In this document: one piece after another, positions 35,915-46,325 of the stretch
Layout: each line of letters begins with the position of its first letter
Numbering within the stretch: position 1 is the first letter of the stretch
Assembly (NCBI RefSeq): GCF_018687715.1
Contig: NC_056766.1
Coordinates: forward strand, 44,308,933-44,372,932
DNA length: 64,000 bases
Direction of reading: 5' to 3'
DNA from: Carya illinoinensis
Lineage: Eukaryota; Streptophyta; Magnoliopsida; Fagales; Juglandaceae
Translations under genes and position numbers: made by a program
Notes under the pieces: model-generated
What the model was told of the DNA's origin: nothing
What the model saw: the letters and a program-made list of their open reading frames with translations, nothing else
The model's database searches: none

Positions 35915-36325
35915 ATGGCATTCGGGACACCAACGACGCCGTCTTTTGCTACCGGACTCGGCTCCTCTCTCTTCGCCACACCATTCTCTTTTCATCCTCA
36001 ACAACAACAACAGCTACAGACTCCGTTGTTTCAGAAGCCAGCTTCTATGGGTTTCGGCTTCCAAACGACACCATTCGCTAAGCCGCAGCCCTCTACTTTC
36101 CCCAATGCGCAATTGACTACCCTGATGGCTCTCGTGGCCCCCCTTCCCTTTTCTCTCTCCGATCGTGATGTTCAAGTAGGACTTTTTATTTTCTTTTTGA
36201 AAGCCCTAACCCTGGCCCTTTTTTTCTTTCGCAATTTACAGTTGTTGACTCCCCCCCCCCCCACGTATTTTTAGGCAATTGTTGATGCCTACAAGGATGA
36301 ACTTGGAAACCCTAAATATGCTTTG
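35915..36325 (+). pseudogene. NUP54: Nucleoporin NUP54 5' fragment (exons 1 and 2)
   Basis: Exon 1 (35915-36175) encodes an FG-type N-terminus: MAFGTPTTPSF, LFATPF, a Q-rich run, TPLFQKP, GFGFQTTPF, then FPNAQLTTLMALVAPLPFSL and SDRDVQ. A GT...AG intron follows, containing a run of C. Exon 2 (36275-36325) encodes AIVDAYKDELGNPKYAL. This matches the start of plant NUP54, a channel nucleoporin of the NUP62 complex, from memory of the family. Reading frame and splice sites look intact, but no later exon was found up to 37.3 kb, and the rest of the roughly 370-residue protein is missing. It is probably a duplicated or captured fragment. A transcribed truncated gene cannot be excluded. Confidence 0.75.
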
Positions 36326-37866
36326 GTCTGTTCATCTTTTGAGTTTTCTTTGTTTAGATTTTCAAATGCATTAGTTCCCGCTCGTGATAGAAAAAGTCTG
36401 CTTGTTTCTTGTGAAAATAAGGAAAATCTTAAAGAGAAGCATGATTTTGGAAAACTTGATGGTGATCTTTTTTGGTTATACTTGTCGAGTGAAATATGTT
36501 GATTTCAGTTAATTTCCATGCCATTTCTGAGCAAAGGAATAGAGAAATAGATTTTAGTTGCAAAGGGAGAAGATGAAATCATGAAGCTGGTCTGCTTCTT
36601 TCTATTCTCTTCATACGATTTCGTTTCCCTCTTTCTTCTATTTTTTTTTTAAAATAATTTAACCTGTCATGTCAGCAGTGGTGCACAACTTGCCTGTACG
36701 GAGAAGAACTCTTAAAATATGTGTGTGTGTGTATGTGTGTAACACCGGAGATGAAAACAATAACTATTTTGATTGCTAGTTAATCAATAAAAATTAGAGA
36801 TGGTGATTGAGAAAAGATGTAAAACATAGAAAACCCTAAGAGTAAGATTTTTTTATAAAATTTGAAAACTCATTCTAAAACCCAAGAGCCGAACTCAAAA
36901 AAGGTAAAATCTTAATTATTACATAAAAATAAATTATATAATAAAATAAGAATCTTACAACGAAATCTGGCCCAAATTGAAACAAAATCATCTTTAAAAA
37001 TGAAAGATAAAACATTTTCTTAAAAAGAAAATTAACTTTGATGATTCGAAGGAAAAAATGGTTGATTTAAAGGTCGAGTTCGGGACCACTAAGCATAGTG
37101 TGATGACCATGACATGCCCGCCAAGAAAAGCTTTCCAAGTTAGGGTTATATGAGCGATTTTGATACTCATAACCAAAGTTATAGGCAAAATAATGACACC
37201 AATATGCATGGCTCTTCTTCTCTTGATCAGATGGTGTTTACTTTCTCCTTACACTTGGGTCATGGATATATGATCTATTACTTTCGCTAGCTGAGTCTTT
37301 TTAGCGCCACAACATATGTATGGCATTAACAACCAAAATACTTGGGGCGAGCAGAAGTCGCTGCAGTTATTTACGTATTTTGCAGTGACTTTTGCTCGCA
37401 ACACAAAGTCCTGTTTGTTGTATGCTTTATATCAAGTTCATATTTATTGCTTACAGTTTTGATATTATTGTTGAAACTAATACTATCTTACGTTGTAAAT
37501 TGGCTCTTGAAATCCTCTTTTTCCCCCAACCCCCCAAAAAGATTGTGTATATATATATATATATATATATGGTTTAGGGAAAAATCATTCATGCACGTAT
37601 GCCATTCAACATCATGTATTTAGAAGACCATTACATATAAAAAGCAAACATATTTAATATTATTAGCCATGCATACCAATGATAATACAAGCTTCTAACA
37701 CACATAACACACCATATCTCACAACATGAGCCATAAGGTTGGCCTTATTCTTGAGAATATATAAAAGCGTCTATATATATTACGAACACACCATATATGA
37801 TGTGTTCCACGCCTTATTCCACGCCTTGTACGTTGTTGATTATTATTGGTACTCAAGCCACCTTGA
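36326..37866. other. Intergenic between NUP54 fragment and GH18 copy 3
   Basis: No gene is supported. There is a GT microsatellite at about 36721-36740 and a TA microsatellite at about 37547-37570. From about 37670 on, the sequence resembles the 3' flank of GH18 copy 2 (GATAATACAAGCTTCTA, GGCCTTATTCTTGAGAATA). Confidence 0.5.
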
Positions 37867-39057
37867 TCACTGCTTAGAATTAGCACATTTATCCCATGTA
37901 TCGAAAGCTGTGAAGACAAAAATAAAAGTACAAGTTAGAAGTGAGAACCAAAAAGACATTAATTTTCAGTAACATCACAAACTAATTGATAATTAATCAA
38001 GAAACTTTGAAAAGATATATATACCTTTCTGAGAAAGAGACCAATTATTGTCGGCGCCCACGTGCCATGCAAAGTAACCGAGCAGTTGTTGTTCCTTACG
38101 TGCATGATATTTAACCTTATTGGTTACACTTTCCAAATCATCGTAACCAATCCAAGTAACACCAGCATAGCAATAGTTTGTGGAGTAGGTGTCATTGTAC
38201 TCTGTTGTGGCCTTTTGGTCGGTTATGAATACCTTCACTTGGGCAAAAGAAATGGATCCATCTACAGAAAGAGCTGGTCCCGCAGCTGGTGCAAATAAAT
38301 CATGCTTCAATGGATTTGTCAGAGTCCATGCCCAGCCAACAAACGGAAGGCATAGGGCTATTTTTTTAGCTTTCAAACCTGCATCAATCCAGATTTTTAT
38401 GCTTGCTTCAACGCAAAGTGATCCGTTTTGCTTGTTTTTCAATGCAGCAGGGGGTGCAGTCTCCGTGGGTGACGAACCGGGGCTATAGAAGTTAAAGGCC
38501 AATACGTTGATCCAGTCCAACGTGTTTGCAATAGTCGTGCAGGGATAACTCGCCGAGCCTATTGCTGACGAGTAAAATACCTCTGCGGTTAGAAGCAACG
38601 GACATTTTCTGGTTTTATTGGCCTCGTCGTCCACCGCTGCTCGCCATTCCTTGAGGAGGGACTCGAGGTTAGTCATTTCCGAGGTCGTGGAGGGGTACAG
38701 CCAGCTGAGGCAAAGACCATGGAAGTTGTTTTCCCTGGCTAGAGTTATGGAGGAATCTATGAATATTTTACGGTTTTCTTTCTTGCTAGCCATTGAAGCT
38801 AAGGCCGAAGCTACACCAGAGGCTCCACCACCGATGGATAAAAGGGTTTTAACTCCAGAGTTTTTTATTTGCACAGTTTGGGTGAAGCTTTCGAACTGGA
38901 GCTTGTATAGGGTAGGAAAGGTAACTTGGTAGTTACTAGAGTTGACATCCGCAAAGGCAGCAAAAAGATGGGTGAAAAGGGAGGATTTTATGTCGGACAC
39001 CAGGAATGTGCTTCCGCAATTCCAGTATCCGGCTTTCACAACGCCAGTTGAAGCCAT
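37867..39057 (-). CDS. GH18 chitinase-like protein with all catalytic acids replaced (copy 3)
   Basis: There are two exons. The first is 39057-38025, ending CAGAAAG|GTATAT in phase 1. The second is 37907-37867, after acceptor CTTCACAG, and encodes AFDTWDKCANSKQ and a stop. Together they give 357 residues. The open frame extends upstream to an ATG at 39237, but MASTGVVKAGYW at 39057 is chosen because it matches copy 2 and because the TATA box at 39167-39176 lies downstream of 39237. There is no signal peptide. The catalytic motif reads H-G-L-C-L-S-W-L (residues 113-120), so both Asp and the Glu are lost. YDF reads FNF. The rest of the barrel, the insertion domain and AWHVGADNNW are kept. It is closest by eye to copy 2, including promoter and intron position. 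Expected: chitin-fold protein without hydrolase activity; expression is unknown. Confidence 0.88.
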
Positions 39058-39166
39058 ATTTGAAGAGATCGAAGACTGAGACAGAGTAGTGTACGTAGTA
39101 CTCGATCTTTGGTTGCTAGAGCTATATGTGGGATTTGGTGCGCAGATTTGAGAAGGCAGAGCACGC

Positions 39167-39176
39167 CTATATATAG
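39167..39176 (-). promoter_or_regulatory. TATA box of GH18 copy 3
   Basis: CTATATATAG on the minus strand lies about 110 bp upstream of the ATG at 39057. It sits in the same GCACGCC context as in copy 2. Confidence 0.6.
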
Positions 39177-39740
39177 CCATTTCATGACCATAAAGATATG
39201 ATCGATCATCGATTAATATCGATTCATGTTGTCCCAAACAGCGACACTGCCACTTAATTCATTGTCCGAATCCAAGACAGCTGGGCTAGGCTTTTAATTA
39301 GATCATGGAGAATCTATCTGTGGATGGCTGGCTAGCTTAGGTTACACTTCCACTTGTGCACGCATGCATGCATGACGTCCATTCCAAATGAGATGCGGAC
39401 AATTGTGCGAACATGCATCGTCAATCGAAGGAATGAATGCTTTTCTGCAGTCACACCTTTAATTTAGTGCTGCTAGGCTAGCTAACTGCATGTATCCAGA
39501 AGCCATCTGTAGGGATATACAATTCTCCGTCGGAATCGTTGAGGACTAACATTATTGGTATTTGATAGCTCGAAGTGGCCCTAAGGAATCGATATCTCAT
39601 TTTCAGGGCCCATTGATTGCCTGGGAATGGAATAAGTGCTTTCCCTTGGCTGCTTGTGGGATAAATAAAAGAGAACTGCTCATGGATAAAAAGATTACAT
39701 AAAAATAAATTTATGAATTGACGTCACTTCATATGATCTG

Positions 39741-40423
39741 TGTTGGGAATGGACCGAACAAACAAAGGCTAAGTTGAAGTAAATAATAGCGGAAGCAACA
39801 AAATAAACAACAATCACACAAAGAACACCAAGATTTAAGTGGTTCAGCTCAATGTGAGCCTACGTCCACTGTCAGGGTCGGTTTCAATGATTTCACTATG
39901 AACAAAAGATGAAGTACAAGAGTATTGATCACAAAATTCTCAATCCTAAAGCCCCAATATACTCAATGGACTCTTAGGATTGTATACAAAAGGATTCTTA
40001 AAACTCTCTCTTTCTTGGCTGCTGAACACCTTTCAAAATGAAGAGAAAATGATGTATTTATAGCACAAGGCGCTAATTCAGAACATTCGCTCGAGCGGAC
40101 GTCGAGCGAAGTGTCGAGCGCACGTTAGGGTTACTTTCTCGCTCGAGCGGATAGTCGAGCGGAGGTCAAGCGGAACTCTCTGGAAGATTTCGCTCGAGCG
40201 GACAGTCGAGCGGAGGTCGAGCGGAACTCTCTGGATGAGTTCGCTCGAGCGGACTGTCGAGCAGAGGTCGAGCGGAACTCTCTGGATGAGTTCGCTCGAG
40301 CGGACTGTCGAGCGGAGGTCGAGCGGAACCTTAGCTCGAGCTACGGTCGAGCCAGGGTCAAACAACAGTCAAGCCAAGCCCCAAAAAACACATTTTCAAC
40401 AGGAAATCAAGCCAAACTCAACA
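39741..40423 (-). repeat. Copia C 3' LTR
   Basis: A 683-bp repeat with a TATA-like CTATAAATA (minus strand) at 40055-40063 and a four-unit 51-bp minisatellite at about 40140-40340. Confidence 0.92.
40140..40340. repeat. 51-bp minisatellite in LTR C
   Basis: CGCTCGAGCGGA recurs at 40140, 40191, 40242 and 40293, each followed by GTCGAGCGGAGGTCGAGCGG or a near form and by CTCTCTGGA. The core word TCGAGCGG occurs three times per unit. The right LTR has the same array near 45921-46110 with one unit shortened by about a dozen bases. Confidence 0.88.
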
Positions 40424-43007
40424 AATCTCCACCTTGGCTTGAATTCCGTCAAGCCTAAACAAAAAAAAAAAAAAACCATTAACCAAGAAACCGAACCCCT
40501 CCACCAAATCCCCTAAGGGAATCACATACCCCGAACACCAATCAAGTCCAAGCAAAGTTTGAACTTGTATACTGGAACTGGCTTTGTCATCATATCTGCT
40601 GGATTCTCAGTAGTAGCAATTTTCTGAATTTCCAACACGCCCTCTATAACAACTTCCCGAAGGAAATGATACCTGACATCAATATGCTTTGTCCTCTCAT
40701 GATACATTTGATTTTTGGTCAAATGTATTGCACTCTGGCTGTCACAAAACACTGAAATTGCATCCTGCTGTAATCCCAAATCACTGATCAAGCTTTTCAA
40801 CCAAATGGCCTCCTTAACAGCCTCAGCTGCTACCATATACTCTGCTTCTGTAGTTGATAAAGCAACAGTAGATTGTAGTGTTGCTTTCCAACTAATAGCA
40901 GAGCCACACAAAGTGAAAACATACCCTGTTAATGATCTTCTCTTATCCAAGCCCCCAGTATAATCAGAATCAACATAACCAACCACCCTTAAATTGTAGT
41001 CAGTTTCTCTATCAAATATTAAACCAAGGTTCGAAGTACCTTTCAGATACCTGAGTATCCATTTCACAGCCTGCCAATGAGCTCTACCCGGGTTAGCCAT
41101 GTACCTGCTAACAACACTCACTGCCTGTGAAATATCTGGACGAGTACAAACCATTGCATACATAATACTGCCAACTGCACTAGAATAAGGAACACTAGCC
41201 ATAAAGCTTTCCTCCTCATCTGTCTGAGGAGATAGGGATGCTGAAAGTTTAAAATGTGTAGCAAGTGGTGTACTTACTGGTTTGGAATCAGACATTCCAA
41301 ACCTCTGAAGAACTTTCTTAATGTACTTTCCTTGGGACAAATACAACTTTCCAGCTTTCCTATCTCTGTGGATCTCCATCCCCAAAATCTTCTTTGCAGC
41401 ACCTAAGTCTTTCATTTCAAACTCATTTCTAAGTTGGGTTTTCAGCAAACTAATGTCAGATATGCTTTTAGCAGCAATAAGCATATCATCAACATAAAGT
41501 AGCAAATAGATGAAAGACCCATTAGATAACTGTCTATTATAAACGCAACAATCATGGCTACTCCTCACATAACCATGATCTATCATAAAAGAGTCAAAGC
41601 GTTTATACCATTGCCTTGGAGACTGTTTTAAACCATACAATGACTTCTTCAATCTGCACACATGATCTTCTTTGCCTTGAACAATGAACCCCTCCGGCTG
41701 ATGCATGTAAATGGTCTCCTCCAGGTCACCATGCAGGAACGCTGTTTTAACATCAAGTTGCTGAAGCTCTAAGTCATGTGCTGCCACTATGGCAAGCAAC
41801 ACCCTAATCGAACTGTGTTGCACAACTGGAGAGAAAACTTCGTTGAAGTCGATGCCTTCTCTCTGACTATAGCCTTTTGCAACCAAACGTGCCTTGTACC
41901 TTGCATCTGCAACATCTTGGATTCCCTCTTTCCTTTTGAAAACCCATTTGCAACCAACAGTCTTCGTCTTCTTAGGCAACTTAACCAAATCCCAAGTTTG
42001 GTTCTTGTGAAGAGACTCAATCTCCTCAGTCATTGCTGCGCACCATTGTGCACACTCCTTACTTTTGACAGCTTCTGAATAACTGGAAGGCTCTTGACTA
42101 TCTATGTCCTCTACTGTAGTAAGTGCATACATCACCATATCTGCATGAACATATCTTTGAGGTGGCTTGATCTGCCTCCTTTGTCTACCAGTAGCAATAC
42201 TGTAATCTTGCTCACCCTGTGCACCATCATCAAAATCAAGATCATGCTCATTTGAAGTGACATGATCTTGGGTGTCGTCTGACATCCCTTTTGAAGCCTC
42301 AACCTGTGACTCCACCTTCTTGCCATTACTCTGCTCTTCACCTGTAGACACAGTAAACTCCTTCCTCAGATTAAGCATGGATTGTTCATCAAATACTACA
42401 TCCCTACTAATTACAAACTTAAGTGATTTGGGATCAGTACACCATAACCTGAATCCTTTCACCCCACTAGCATATCCAATGAATATGCCCTTCTTTGCCC
42501 TTGGCTCAAGTTTTCCATCATTAACATGGAAATATGCAGGACAGCCAAAAACTTTCAAATTTGAATAATCAGAGGGAGTACTTGACCATATCTCATTTGG
42601 AGTTTTTAAACCAATAGCTGTGGCTGGAGAGCGGTTAACCAAATAGCAAGCTGTGTTGACTGCTTCAGCCCAAAAATCTCTAGACAAGCCGGCGTTTGAA
42701 AGCATACTACGGGCTCTCTCCAAGAGAGTCCTATTCATCCGCTCAGCTACTCCATTTTGTTGTGGAGTATGTCTCACTGTGCGGTGCCTCACTATGCCTT
42801 CATTTTTGCAGAATTCATCAAAGTCACCTCTGCAAAATTCCATACCATTGTCGGTTCGAAGTCGCTTAACCTTCTTGCCTGTCTGATTTTCAATCAAAAC
42901 CTTCCATTGTTTAAAGTTAGCAAATACATCGCTCTTACGTTTTAGAAAATAAGTCCAAACCTTCAGTGAGTAATCATCAATAAAGGTAAGTAAATACTGG
43001 TCTCCAC

Positions 43008-43977
43008 TAGGGCTGTTCACCCGACCCGACCCGACCCGGACCGTATTAGCATCATTCCGACCCGACCCGCCTGTTTCCACTACCGATATGGCTTTCCCGA
43101 ACCGTTACCCGTTACCCGTTTACCCGACTCGTTTTGTTTCGGGTTTTCCGTTTTAATTTATTTCGTATGCTATAAGACATTCGTTTCAGACCTTTTCTCT
43201 TCGAATACCCAGTAACCCAAACCCAAATGGTTCAGCTTCTTTGCTTTCAAGCCGAACCCAAACCAACATTCCTCTGGCTTCTACAAGCTTCTTTTCGATA
43301 ATGATAACGTCTTCTAAGGTTTCCAGTATTTACTGGTCTGAACCATGGCCGTGATTCAATGATCATGGCTTCCAAGCTCCTTAGACGCGTCCTCAGAAAC
43401 CGGTCGAGCCAGATCCTCTCCTCCGCCATAATCCCAAATGCTAATCCACCGTTTATGTCCAGGGCCTTCTCGTCCGTGACCACGTCGATCCGAGCCACTC
43501 TCTTCCCTGGGGATGGTATTGGCCCGGAGATCGCCGAATCTGTCAAACAGGTCCGTTTCTCTCTCTCTTTCGACAATATCCAATCGATTCTATCAAAGTT
43601 GAAATAACATTTTAATAAATAATATACTTATATGTACAACGCACGATTTTGAACCCGAATTTAGCTGCTTTTAGAGGCAACTTTCTCATCAGGAAATTTT
43701 TATTTGGAGAACGGAGATTTTGGTATTCTTTCTCACTTTCATTGCATAAGACATTTGGTTTCAGATCATCATGTATTCGACAAATGCTTGCCTGCTAGGG
43801 TTTATGAGCAAGGAGGAGAGAGCGAGAGAAACGGGTATCGGGTAATTTTCGATTAAGTCAGAAACGGGTGCGGCCATTTCCGCTTCCGAAGAATACTGGA
43901 ACGGCTCGGGTTTTTTGTGTCGGTTCGGGTCGGTTAAATTGGCTGGTTCGGAACAGCGGCTTATTTGTTCACCCCTA
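43008..43977. mobile_element. Non-autonomous hAT transposon carrying host gene sequence
   Basis: The 970-bp element begins TAGGGCTGTTCACCC and ends in GTTCACCCCTA. The outer 8 bp form imperfect inverted repeats (TAGGGCTG versus TAGGGGTG). Both sides have the exact 8-bp duplication GTCTCCAC (43000-43007 and 43978-43985), diagnostic of hAT transposition. Subterminal repeats of CCCGAC are dense at 43018-43070, with CGGGT words near the other end. There is no transposase. The middle (about 43170-43620) is unlike the rest and contains the first exon of an isocitrate dehydrogenase gene. Removing the element restores the copia C frame, confirming the insertion site. Confidence 0.92.
43359..43550 (+). 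pseudogene. Captured exon 1 of mitochondrial NAD-isocitrate dehydrogenase
   Basis: From ATG 43359 (or 43365) the frame reads MIMASKLLRRVLRNRSSQ, then a Ser/Ala-rich targeting-like stretch ending SRAFSSVTTS, then ATLFPGDGIGPEIAESVKQ. It is followed by a donor, CAG|GTCCGT, at 43551. ATLFPGDGIGPEIAESVK is the conserved start of the mature catalytic NAD-IDH subunit in plants, from memory of the family. The exon is open and undamaged. The flanks look like its 5' UTR (upstream) and the beginning of intron 1 (downstream to about 43620). The remaining exons are absent, so no enzyme can be made. The parent gene is not in this window. Confidence 0.85.
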
Positions 43978-45522
43978 GTCTCCACCTTTCGATGGAACTG
44001 AAGATGGACCCCAAAGATCAGAATGAATATAGTCCACAGTACTTTTAGTTCTGTGAACTCCTGTAGTAAACTGAACCCTGCACTGTTTTCCAAACACACA
44101 ATGTTCACAGAATTCAAGTTTTCCTATCTTCTGATTGCACAACAAATCCTACTTACTCAGGATAGACATCCCCTTTTCACTCATGTGACCCAAACGCATG
44201 TGCTATAGACGGGTGTTGTCTGAGTCTGGATTATCTGAAACAGACACTGCAGCTGTACCTGTCAATGTACTGCCCTGAAGGAAATAAAGACCATCTGTCA
44301 TATCTCCTCTCATTACAATCATGGAGCCCTTACTGACTTTAATAGCTCCGCCTTCACCAGTGTACCGGAAACCTAAAGAATCAAGAGTGCCCAAGGAAAT
44401 AAGATTTTTCTTCAAATCTGGGATGTGTCGAACATTAGATAATGTCCTGACAATCACATCAAACATCTTAATCCTAACTGAACCAATCCCAACAATTTTA
44501 CACGCCATATCATTTCCCATCAAAACGAAGCCACCGTTGACTGACTCACAGGTAGTGAACCAGTCCCTCTTGGGACACATATGAAAAGTACAAGCTGAGT
44601 CCATGACCCACTTGTCACCATAGCGACTATTTGAGCCACTAATTGCTAGAACAATATCTACGCCGTTAGACTTTTCATCAGCAACGCTAACAGCATTAGA
44701 GGAACTAGTGCCTTCCTCTCTATTTTTCAATTTAGAACACTCATTTTTGTAATGACCAAATTTATGGCAGTAATGACATTTAACATTTTTCTTGTTAAAT
44801 TTTGACTGTGAACTGCCCCTGGATTTACTCCTGTTCTTCTCTGCACTTCTCTCATGTGATCTACCCCTACTAGATGAACTCTTAACAAACAAACCACTGG
44901 CTTGACTATCCGTGCCTTGTACACCCAATTTTATTCTCAACTCCTTAGAGTTCAAAGCAAATTTTACATCTACCAAAGAGATGGTGTCTCTACCATACAA
45001 CATCGAGTTTACAAAATTTTCAAATGATACCAGCAACGAACACAACACAATTAATGCTTGATCCTCATCATCAAGCTTAATATCGATATTCCTCAAATCC
45101 ATGATAATCTTATTAAATTCATCTAAGTGTTCAGAGATAGGAGTACCTTCCTTCATTTTGAGCGTGTATAACCGTTGCTTCAAATACAAACGGTTGGTGA
45201 GCGACTTTTTCATAGACAAGCTCTCAAGCTTGGACCAAAGACCGAAAGCGGTCTCCTCATCGGCAACCTCCCTCAAAACTCCATCTGATAGTGACAACAA
45301 AATGACACTATGTGCCTTCTCATCTTCTTCTCTTGACGATGCAGGAGAATCCTCGGATACCTTCCCTTTCAAAACTTTCGACAAGCCTTGTTGTCGTAAA
45401 AAAGCCTTCATCTTGATGCGCCATAAGCTAAAGCTGTTTTGACCGTCGAATTTCTCCACTTCAAACTTTGCCATAGCCATTCCTCAAGATTTTGCAAAGA
45501 GCTTGACGCTCTGATACCAGTT

Positions 45523-46194
45523 TGTTGGGAATGGACCGAACAAACAAAGGCTAAGTTGAAGTAAATAATAGCGGAAGCAACAAAATAAACAACAATCACA
45601 CAAAGAACACCAAGATTTAAGTGGTTTAGCTCAATGTGAGCCTACGTCCACTGTCAGGGTCGGTTTCAATGATTTCACTATGAACAAAAGATGAAGTACA
45701 AGAGTATTGATCACAAAATCCCCAATCCTAAAGCCCCAATACACTCAATGGACTCTTAGGATTGTATACAAAAGGATTCTTAAAACTCTCTCTTTCTTGG
45801 CTGCTGAACACCTTTCAAAATGAAGAGAAAATGATGTATTTATAGCACAATGCGCTAATTCAGAACATTCGCTCGAGCGGACGTCGAGCAAAGTGTTGAG
45901 CGCACGTTAGGGTTACTTTCTCGCTCGAGCGGACAGTCGAGCGGAGGTCGAGCGGAACTCTCTGGAAGATTTCGCTCGAGCGGAGGTCGAGCGGAACTCT
46001 CTGGATGAGTTCGCTCGAGCGGATTGTTGAGCGGAGGTCGAGCGGAACTCTCTGGATGAGTTCGCTCGAGCGGACTGTTGAGCGGAGGTCGAGCGGAACC
46101 TTAGCTCGAGCTACGGTCGAGCCAGGGTCAAGCAACAGTCAAGCCAAGCCCCCAAAAAACACATTTTCAGCAGGAAATCAAGCCAAACTCAACA
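45523..46194 (-). repeat. Copia C 5' LTR
   Basis: A 672-bp repeat with the primer-binding site TGGTATCAGAGC directly next to it on the minus strand (about 45509-45520). It contains the shortened minisatellite at about 45921-46110. Confidence 0.92.
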
Positions 46195-46325
46195 ATCTGT
46201 TAAATTTATTTTACACTAAAAGTAATTTTATAGTCTGACGTACTGCATCAAGCCACTTCAACTTGTAAATTTACTTTTATGTAATTCCTTTGTGGTTAAA
46301 ATATTTTTCTAAAAATAAAGGTTCT

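Larger units (their letters stand above)
40522..45480 (-). pseudogene. Copia C gag-pol polyprotein, two TAG codons and a transposon insertion
   Basis: The frame starts at ATG 45480 (MAMAKFEVEKFDGQNSF) and ends at 40522. Leaving out the 970-bp transposon and one 8-bp duplication, the length is an exact 1,327 codons. TAG codons lie at 44203-44205 and 44149-44151. Domains in order are gag, a zinc knuckle CHYCHKFGHYKNEC, a protease whose DSG reads DSA (WVMDSACTFH), a GAG-pre-integrase with HMRLGHMSEKG, integrase (DLWGP; then, beyond the insertion, RTDNGMEF and QQNGVAERMNRT), RT with LLLYVDDMLIAA, and RNase H (GYVDSDYTGG, STTEAEYMVAAEA). The DSA triplet, the stops and the insertion each argue that this copy is inactive. 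RT and RNase H are otherwise uninterrupted. Confidence 0.92.
39741..46194 (-). mobile_element. Ty1/copia LTR retrotransposon C, full-length, disabled and interrupted by a hAT element
   Basis: LTRs of 683 bp (left) and 672 bp (right) have TGTTGGGAATGG...CAAACTCAACA ends. They are flanked by the target duplication ATCTG (39736-39740 and 46195-46199). On the minus strand a primer site TGGTATCAGAGC follows the right LTR, and a polypurine stretch, AAGGTGGAGATT, abuts the left one. The LTR length difference comes mostly from one shortened minisatellite unit. A 970-bp transposon is nested in the integrase region. Element C resembles element A in gag-pol wording. Confidence 0.95.

Noticed and set aside
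39058..39237. Upstream extension of GH18 copy 3 from ATG 39237
   Set aside because: The extra 60 residues do not match copies 1, 2 or 4, and the TATA box at 39167-39176 lies inside this stretch, so the ATG would not be in the transcript.
40078..40365. Minus-strand frame in LTR C with repeated VPLDLRSTVRSS
   Set aside because: It is the translation of the 51-bp minisatellite. The same frame recurs in the other LTR (45860-46135). There is no sign of a protein.
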